From contig NZ_JACHCZ010000005.1 of the NCBI RefSeq assembly GCF_014207255.1, positions 62,001 through 126,000 of the forward strand: a stretch of 64,000 nucleotides of DNA, given 5' to 3'. The notes beneath the pieces are model-generated. The model did no database searches and had not been told where the DNA came from. It saw only the letters and a list, made by a program, of their open reading frames with translations. This document shows, piece after piece, positions 58,495-64,000 of the stretch. The position numbers and the translations under genes were made by a program. Source of the stretch: Pseudomonas sp. JAI120. GTDB taxonomy: Bacteria; Pseudomonadota; Gammaproteobacteria; Pseudomonadales; Pseudomonadaceae. The stretch's first letter is position 1. Each line of letters opens with the position of its first letter.

Positions 58495-59598
58495 TCAGCC
58501 GAAGCGCTGCAGCTGCATTTCTTGCAACCGGCTCAGGGTGCGACGGAAAGGAAACCCCAGGTAACCATCGGTATACAGGCGCTCCAGCGGCACCTGGGCT
58601 TCGATAAACAACGGCACCTTGCGGTCGTAGCACTCGTCCACCAAGGCGATGAACCGACGCACACTGTCGTCGTGCACCGACAACTGCGGCAGCTCGCGAT
58701 CACCGGCTACCACACGCTCGGCCCCATCCTCGGTGCCACGGGCAATCCGGCCTGGACGCTGTTGCGCACTCAGGTTGGGCACCTCCCCCAGCAGGATCAC
58801 CTTGAAGCGATCGCACAGCAACATGAAATCCATCGCCGCCAGGGGTTGTTCGCAGAGGTCGGCATAGCGGCACCAAAGCACGCTGTCACTGGCCTGCACG
58901 CAAACGATGGAACGATGGCCAACGGTGACCGGGCCACGACTTACCGCTTGCCCTTCAGCCAATTGTTCGAACACATTCGCCAGCGCGTCGGGTCGGTTCA
59001 CCCAATAGCGCTGCAGGCCAATACCGGGATGCAAGCGATGATCCTCACCACCGTCTACCGCCACCACTTGCATATGCCGCTCGATCGCCGCAATGCCCGG
59101 CAGGAAGCGCTCCCGATTGAAGCCATCGGCATACAGCTGGGCCGGCGGTTGATTGGAGGTGCAGACCATCACCACACCGTCCTCGAACATGACCTGGAAC
59201 AGCCGGCCGAGGATGATCGCGTCACCGATGTCATTGACGAACAGCTCGTCGAAACACAACACCCGCACCTCCCGGCTCAATTCCCGCGCCAGCGCCTGCA
59301 ACGGGTCATGGGTGCCGGTGAGCTGGAACAGACGCTGGTGCACCCAGCCCATGAAGTGGTGAAAATGCTGACGCCGTGCGGGCACCCGCAGGCTTTGGTA
59401 GAACTGATCCATCAACCAGGTCTTGCCACGGCCCACTGGCCCCCACAGGTAAACGCCAGTCACGGGCGAATGGCCTTGATGCAAGGCCGCATGGCAGGCT
59501 TGCAGGGCGTCCACCGCCCGGCGCTGGGCGTCGTCGACGACGAAACCCTGTTGGGCGATGGCGTGTTGGTAGGCAGCGAGGGGCGAGTCGAAAGTCAT
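58495..59598 (-). CDS. zapE: ZapE/AFG1-like ATPase
   Basis: A 367-residue P-loop ATPase of the AFG1/ZapE family: Walker A GPVGRGKT (53-60), Walker B VLCFDEL (113-119), sensor region CTSNQPPAQLY, and the family end RRFIALVDECYDRKVPLFIEA followed by SRLQEM. E. coli ZapE binds FtsZ at late division, especially under stress. Pseudomonads commonly have zapE near rplM/rpsI; its place here, away from those genes, may mean a second copy. ATG at 59598. Confidence 0.85.
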   Translation of the reverse strand: MTFDSPLAAYQHAIAQQGFVVDDAQRRAVDALQACHAALHQGHSPVTGVYLWGPVGRGKTWLMDQFYQSLRVPARRQHFHHFMGWVHQRLFQLTGTHDPLQALARELSREVRVLCFDELFVNDIGDAIILGRLFQVMFEDGVVMVCTSNQPPAQLYADGFNRERFLPGIAAIERHMQVVAVDGGEDHRLHPGIGLQRYWVNRPDALANVFEQLAEGQAVSRGPVTVGHRSIVCVQASDSVLWCRYADLCEQPLAAMDFMLLCDRFKVILLGEVPNLSAQQRPGRIARGTEDGAERVVAGDRELPQLSVHDDSVRRFIALVDECYDRKVPLFIEAQVPLERLYTDGYLGFPFRRTLSRLQEMQLQRFG

Positions 59599-59613
59599 GC
59601 CCGCGATTATGAC

Positions 59614-59949
59614 CTACAGGGAGATGTCCAGTCGTGAAATCTTGCCCTGCGCGTTCAGGCGAAAGGTGTAGCGCAACTCCAGCGGGCTGCCGGGGAAATT
59701 ACCGGAAACCGCGTTGCTGACCAGCACCTTGCCGGTGCGGTGCTGCACCTTGAGCACCTCGACACGCGGCTGGTAACGGCGCCCGGTGTCTTCCATCCAG
59801 CGCGCAATGGCGGCGGTGCCCACCTGGTGCTGGCCTTCATCGAACACATTGGCATCGTCGGCAAAACAGTGGGCAATGACCGAGGTGTCGCGGGCATTGG
59901 TCGCCGCGATATAAGCCGCGATGGCTGGGGCCAGTTCAGGCTGGGACAT
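59614..59949 (-). CDS. NTF2-like / SnoaL-type protein
   Basis: A 111-residue cone-shaped-fold protein typical of the nuclear transport factor 2-like superfamily: APAIAAYIAATNARDTSVIAHCFADDANVFDEG at the N-terminus, then AIARWMEDTGRRY. Members act as isomerases, dehydratases or ligand-binding subunits; the role here is unknown. ATG at 59949 follows AAGGAG. It is 51 bases downstream of a WYL-type regulator on the same strand and probably co-transcribed with it. Confidence 0.8.
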   Translation of the reverse strand: MSQPELAPAIAAYIAATNARDTSVIAHCFADDANVFDEGQHQVGTAAIARWMEDTGRRYQPRVEVLKVQHRTGKVLVSNAVSGNFPGSPLELRYTFRLNAQGKISRLDISL

Positions 59950-60000
59950 GGCAAAGCTCCTTCTTAGGTGGTTGTGGCACCATGCTAAGCCAGGGATGTG

Positions 60001-60717
60001 TCAGTTCTTGTCAGGAGTAAACGGCCCGGTTTCATTCTGCTCCATCAGCTTGCGCCAGGCCCGCAGCCAGTCGCTGCGCCGCCCCGGATAACGTTCACCG
60101 AGGGCCTTGGCACTCGCCACGCGGTCGGTGCGAAAGGTGCGATAGGCGCCGCGTAGCTCACACCAGGCCACGACCACCCGCACTTCATTGAGAAACCCCA
60201 GGGCCAGGGGCCAGATCAGGCGTTGGCTCTGGGTCTGGCTGGCATCGGCGTAGTCGATATGCAACTTGGCCTGATTGCGGATGGCCTCGCGGAACACATT
60301 GAGGGGCACGCGGTTTTCCGGGTAGCCGAACCCTGGCGGGCCGGGCAATAACGTCGGGTTGCGCAAGGCTTCCTGGGCGGCAGGGTCAAGTACATCGGCA
60401 ATCTTGGCCAACGCGTTGGCGGCGGCTCGACTCAACACCTCATCCCCGCGCTGATCGACATAACGCAAGCCCAGCACCACGGCTTCGGTTTCCTCGGCGT
60501 TGAGCATCAACGGCGGTAGAAACAGCCCGCTGCGCAGCACATACCCTACCCCGGCCTCGCCGAAAATCGGCGCGCCCAGGGCGGTCAGCTCGGCAATGTC
60601 GCGGTACAGCGTGCGCTCCGACACCTCCAACTGCGCCGCCAGCACGGCGGCGGTCACCGGGCGTTTCTTGCCCCGCAGGGCCTGCAACAAAGTGAGTAGA
60701 CGAGTGGTACGCGACAC
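60001..60717 (-). CDS. YafY-family WYL-domain transcriptional regulator
   Basis: A 238-residue regulator: N-terminal HTH-11 winged helix (RLLTLLQALRGKKRPVTAAV, then EVSERTLYRDIAELTALGAPI) and a C-terminal WYL domain (residues about 140-235) with LHIDYADASQTQSQRLIWPL and VVAWCELRGAYRTFRTDRV. WYL domains sense nucleotides or small ligands. It precedes the NTF2-like gene on the same strand, its likely target. ATG at 60717. Confidence 0.87.
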   Translation of the reverse strand: MSRTTRLLTLLQALRGKKRPVTAAVLAAQLEVSERTLYRDIAELTALGAPIFGEAGVGYVLRSGLFLPPLMLNAEETEAVVLGLRYVDQRGDEVLSRAAANALAKIADVLDPAAQEALRNPTLLPGPPGFGYPENRVPLNVFREAIRNQAKLHIDYADASQTQSQRLIWPLALGFLNEVRVVVAWCELRGAYRTFRTDRVASAKALGERYPGRRSDWLRAWRKLMEQNETGPFTPDKN

Positions 60718-60817
60718 GTTGATCCCACCGAATAAGGAAAAGTGCCGCAGCTTAGCAGAGCCTTCTGCCAGGAAACGTCAGCAGCAAAAAAGCGCTCCTT
60801 GAACGAAGCTCCGGGGC

Positions 60818-60849
60818 AAAAAAAACGGCCTGAACAGGCCGTTTTTTTT
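60818..60849. terminator. Bidirectional intrinsic terminator downstream of pepN
   Basis: AACGGCCTG-AA-CAGGCCGTT is flanked by a run of A on the left and eight T on the right. It ends the pepN transcript (minus strand). Confidence 0.88.
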
Positions 60850-60864
60850 ACCGAAGCGGTTTAT

Positions 60865-63522
60865 TTAAGCAAGACTCTTGCTCACCACCTCGAACACATC
60901 GCTGGACAACTCACCCGACCCACGAATGCGCTCCAGCTCCGCCGTCATCAACGCCTGGCGCGCGCTGTCGTATTTACGCCAGCGGGTCAGCGGCGCCAAC
61001 TGGCGCGAAGCGATCTGAGGGTTGAAAGCATTCAACTGGATCACCAGGTCCGCCAGGAAGCGGTAGCCCGAACCGTCGGCGGCGTGGAAGTTGATCAGGT
61101 TCTGCCCGGCAAACGCGCCGATCAGTGCACGCACTTTGTTCGGGTTCTTGATAGTGAATGCCGGGTGCTCCATCAACGCCTTGACCCGCGCCAGCCCGCC
61201 CGGCAACGTGCTGCCGGCCTGCACGCTGAACCACTGGTCCATGACCAAGGGGTTGTCCTTGAAGTTCTCGGCAAATACCGCCAGCGCCTGGGTCTTCTCC
61301 GCTTCGAACGGCGAGTTCACCAGCACCGCCAGCGCGGTCAGGCGCTCGGTCATGTTGTCGCTGGTGTCGAACTGCTCAAGCGTCGCCGCCAGCACTTCGG
61401 GCTTGCCGCTGAGCATCAGGTACGACAGCGCGATGTTCTGCAAGGCACGCCGGGCGAAGTGCTCGGCGGCGGCTACATAAGGCGTCTGCTTGGACAGCTC
61501 GCGATTGGCCTGGTAACGCAACCACAGCGGTTCATGCAGGTTGTCAGCCAGTTGCTTGCGCGCAAACTCACGCGCGGCGTGGATGGCATCCACATCCGCC
61601 ACGTCACTGATTTCCGTCAGGTACGCTTCGCCCGGCAACGACAGCATTTCCGCAACCATGGCCTGGTCCAGGCTTTCGTCGCTCAACACACTGCGCAATG
61701 CCGTGATCAGGCGCTGGTCCATCTGCAACGCCTTGCCCTGTTGATGCTGACCGATCAGTTCCTGCAACACCTGCACCGACAGCTGCTGCCCCGCATCCCA
61801 GCGATTGAAGCCGTCGCTGTCATGCTGCATCAGGAACATCAGTTGGTCGCGGTTGTACGGGAAGCTCAGTTTCACCGGTGCCGAGAAACCACGCAGCAAC
61901 GACGGCAATGGCTGTTCGGCGATGTCGACGAAGGTGAAGGTTTGCTCGGCTTCGGTCACCGAAATCACGCGGGACGTGCCGCCGGCTGTCGCTTCACCGA
62001 CAAGGCGCAAGGCAATGCCCGCGCCCTTCCCGTCCAGCAGGCCCAGCTCGACCGGAATTACGAACGGCAGTTTCTCGACCTTGTCCGGGGTTTCCGGGCA
62101 GCTCTGGCGGAAGGTCAGGCTGTAGGTCTTGGCCGCAGCGTCGTAGGACTCGCTCACCGCCAGGCGTGGCGTACCGGCCTGGCTGTACCAGCGCTTGAAC
62201 TGGCTGAGGTCGGCGCCGTTGGCGTCTTCCATGGCCTTGATGAAGTCGTCGCAGGTCACGGCCTGGCCGTCATGGCGTTCGAAGTACAGGTCGCTGCCTT
62301 TACGGAAGCCTTCGGCGCCGAGCAAGGTATGGATCATGCCGACCACTTCCGAGCCTTTTTCGTACACGGTCAAGGTGTAGAAGTTGGATATCTCGATAAA
62401 GCTGTCCGGGCGCACCGCATGGGCCATGGGGCCGGCGTCTTCGGCGAACTGGTGGGTACGCAGGTAAGCCACGTCCTGGATGCGCTTGACCGTGGCGGAG
62501 TTCATGTCGGCGGAGAAGCCCGAATCACGGAACACGGTGAAACCTTCTTTCAGCGACAGCTGGAACCAGTCGCGGCAGGTCACACGGTTGCCCGACCAGT
62601 TGTGGAAGTATTCGTGGGCGACGATGGCCTCGACCCGTTGGTGCGCGGCGTCGGTGGCGGTTTCGGCCCGGGCCAGCACGGCGCTGGAGTTGAAGATATT
62701 GAGGCCCTTGTTCTCCATAGCGCCCATGTTGAAGTCGTTGACCGCGACGATCATGAAGATGTCGAGGTCGTACTCACGGCCGTAGGTTTCTTCGTCCCAG
62801 CGCATGGATTTTTTCAGGCTGGTCATGGCGTGCTGGCACTTGTCGATGTTTTCCGGCTCGACGTAGATGCGCAGCGCCACTTCACGGTTAGTCATGGTGG
62901 TGAAGCTGTCTTCGACACACCACAAATCACCGGCCACCAGTGCGAACAGGTAGGCGGGTTTCTTGAACGGGTCTTCCCAGGTTGCCCAGTGGCGGCCGTC
63001 TTCGCCAGGGCCGCTGGCAATCGGGTTGCCGTTGGAGAGCAGCACCGGGTAACGGTGTTGCTCGGCGATAACCGTGGTGGTGAAGGCACTCATCACGTCC
63101 GGGCGGTCGAGGTAATAGGTGATCTTGCGGAAACCTTCGGCCTCGCACTGGGTGCAGAACATACTGCCGGATTTGTACAAGCCTTCCAGGGCAGTATTGC
63201 TTTCCGGGTGGATGCGCACGCTGGTATCGACCGTGAAGGTCTCGCGGGTCGGATGCAGGGTCAGGTGGCTGTCCGTCAGCTGGTAGTCAGCCTCGCTCAG
63301 TTCCTGGTCGCCGAGGTTGACCGTCAGCAACTCCAGCTGCTGGCCGTCGAGTACCAGCGGCGGCAGGCCGGCGCCACGCTCGGGGTTACGGCGCATTACC
63401 AGCTGCGCGTAGACCAGGCTGTGGTCCTCGAACAACTCGAAGGTCAGGTGCGTCTCTTCGATCAGGTAGTCCGGCGCCTGATAGTCCTTCAGGTAAATCA
63501 TCTTCGGTTGTTCGGTGCGCAT
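60865..63522 (-). CDS. pepN: Aminopeptidase N (M1 family)
   Basis: An 885-residue cytosolic zinc exopeptidase. The substrate-recognition GAMEN motif is in MGAMENKGLNIF, and the zinc motif HEYFHNW (His303-Glu304-x2-His307) is followed 18 residues later by the Glu ligand in LKEGFTVFRD. The domain order (N-terminal beta, catalytic, and helical C-terminus) and length match gammaproteobacterial PepN. ATG at 63522 is chosen because AAGGA lies 8 bases upstream; ATG at 63531 would leave no room for it. It lies 14 bases downstream of a DUF2797 gene and is likely co-transcribed. Confidence 0.93.
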   Translation of the reverse strand: MRTEQPKMIYLKDYQAPDYLIEETHLTFELFEDHSLVYAQLVMRRNPERGAGLPPLVLDGQQLELLTVNLGDQELSEADYQLTDSHLTLHPTRETFTVDTSVRIHPESNTALEGLYKSGSMFCTQCEAEGFRKITYYLDRPDVMSAFTTTVIAEQHRYPVLLSNGNPIASGPGEDGRHWATWEDPFKKPAYLFALVAGDLWCVEDSFTTMTNREVALRIYVEPENIDKCQHAMTSLKKSMRWDEETYGREYDLDIFMIVAVNDFNMGAMENKGLNIFNSSAVLARAETATDAAHQRVEAIVAHEYFHNWSGNRVTCRDWFQLSLKEGFTVFRDSGFSADMNSATVKRIQDVAYLRTHQFAEDAGPMAHAVRPDSFIEISNFYTLTVYEKGSEVVGMIHTLLGAEGFRKGSDLYFERHDGQAVTCDDFIKAMEDANGADLSQFKRWYSQAGTPRLAVSESYDAAAKTYSLTFRQSCPETPDKVEKLPFVIPVELGLLDGKGAGIALRLVGEATAGGTSRVISVTEAEQTFTFVDIAEQPLPSLLRGFSAPVKLSFPYNRDQLMFLMQHDSDGFNRWDAGQQLSVQVLQELIGQHQQGKALQMDQRLITALRSVLSDESLDQAMVAEMLSLPGEAYLTEISDVADVDAIHAAREFARKQLADNLHEPLWLRYQANRELSKQTPYVAAAEHFARRALQNIALSYLMLSGKPEVLAATLEQFDTSDNMTERLTALAVLVNSPFEAEKTQALAVFAENFKDNPLVMDQWFSVQAGSTLPGGLARVKALMEHPAFTIKNPNKVRALIGAFAGQNLINFHAADGSGYRFLADLVIQLNAFNPQIASRQLAPLTRWRKYDSARQALMTAELERIRGSGELSSDVFEVVSKSLA

Positions 63523-63535
63523 GGGTGGCATCCTT

Positions 63536-64000
63536 CTACTGATGCACGGCGAGCTGGTAGGCCGTGTACTTACGAATATTGATCACGCCGGTGTCGAAGA
63601 TCAGGTATTGGCCCTTGATCCCCAGCAGCGTGCCTTCGGCAATCGGGTTCTTGTCCAGGTTGAAGCTGACGATCTTGGCCGGATACTGCTCCACCGGGTA
63701 ACGGATTTCCAACGGTTCGAGGTCGGTTACCGGTTGGATGGCCTGCAGGCCGAAGCGTTCCTGTAATTGCAGCAGGCCGTCGGCACAGGAGGCGAACAAC
63801 TCGTCGCGCACCTGCTTGAGGTCCACCGCCGCCGCGTCGCCCTTGAGCAACGCACGCCAATTGGTCTTGTCCGCCACCTGGCTGCGCAGCACATCCTCGA
63901 CAAACCCGGATTGCTGGCGTGTAGCCACGCGCATGATCGGCAACGCCTGGCTGGCGCCCTGGTCCAGCCAACGCGTCGGCAATTGCGTGGCACGGGTAAT
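63536..64000 (-). CDS. DUF2797 protein, partial
   Basis: The C-terminal 154 residues of a gene that continues past the window edge. The visible part starts ITRATQLPTRWLDQGASQAL, then carries ATRQQSGFVEDVLRSQVADKTNW and AKIVSFNLDKNPIAEGTLLGIKGQYLIFDTG, the DUF2797 pattern. Function is unknown. It is directly upstream of pepN on the same strand. Confidence 0.85.
   Translation of the reverse strand: MTRATQLPTRWLDQGASQALPIMRVATRQQSGFVEDVLRSQVADKTNWRALLKGDAAAVDLKQVRDELFASCADGLLQLQERFGLQAIQPVTDLEPLEIRYPVEQYPAKIVSFNLDKNPIAEGTLLGIKGQYLIFDTGVINIRKYTAYQLAVHQ

Noticed and set aside
58398..58607. A 69-residue plus-strand frame before the ZapE gene end
   Set aside because: Half of it is antisense to zapE, the rest is AT-rich with repeated GCGCTAAAAAAGC-like text, and no homologous pattern is seen.
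60742..63582. A 946-residue open frame on the plus strand across pepN
   Set aside because: It is the antisense mirror of pepN caused by GC-rich third positions; composition is His/Gln/Arg-heavy, and no domain or ribosome-binding site supports it.
1..64000. Prophage, integrative element or insertion sequence
   Set aside because: No integrase, transposase, phage structural gene or tRNA-flanked direct repeat was found; accessory genes such as the giant orphan protein have no mobility genes beside them.

Overview
The window is a piece of the core and accessory chromosome of a Pseudomonas of the P. fluorescens group. Support comes from the gene content (DUF2790, DUF1652, PtxS/Kgu, SfnG/SfnB, DpkA and Fap proteins all look pseudomonad), high-GC codon use, and intergenic REP-type palindromes typical of that group. 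There are no rRNA or tRNA genes, no CRISPR array, and no transposase or integrase. The window starts just upstream of a complete small gene and ends inside a DUF2797 gene. Left part (1-20 kb): small secreted and cytosolic proteins; a short threonine dehydratase with what reads as a complete translational attenuator; a ParD-like/methionine aminopeptidase pair; a CorA-type channel; an RLAN/RimK-like ATP-grasp ligase divergent from a GNAT acetyltransferase; a divergent sulfur-scavenging pair (SfnG and an SfnB-type flavoprotein), each with a -24/-12 promoter; a TauE/SafE exporter; a methyltransferase; an ECF sigma/anti-sigma operon; and a two-component system divergent from a two-gene RND efflux pump. 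Middle (20-35 kb): DUF1345, AraC and LysE genes; the 2-ketogluconate cluster ptxS-kguE-kguK-kguT-kguD with two identical PtxS palindromes; a chemoreceptor; an NCS2 purine/pyrimidine permease; a WHy lipoprotein; a nitrilase with a divergent LysR regulator; DUF883; and dpkA. Accessory core (35.6-48.7 kb): a roughly 1720-residue orphan protein with a four-times repeated module and a C-terminal HExxH zincin motif, probably a large toxin; a PepSY protein; an orphan FecR-like protein; the functional amyloid operon fapABCDEF; and a convergent VpsR-like sigma54 activator. The fap promoter region has a -24/-12 site preceded by a pair of inverted GCTG-N3-CAGC elements, and a strong intrinsic terminator lies between fapC and fapD. 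Right part (49-64 kb): a gnd-zwf-HAD phosphatase operon (oxidative pentose phosphate route, which can drain the 6-phosphogluconate made by the kgu genes); a 59-codon gene at 52937-53116; a phosphoethanolamine transferase; a TonB-dependent siderophore receptor with a Fur-box-like promoter; a small secreted protein; a GNAT; a ZapE-type ATPase; an NTF2-like protein; a WYL regulator; aminopeptidase N; and the start of a DUF2797 gene. The strongest candidates for undescribed biology are the ilvA leader attenuator, the four-repeat zincin protein, and the predicted sigma54/VpsR-like control of fap.
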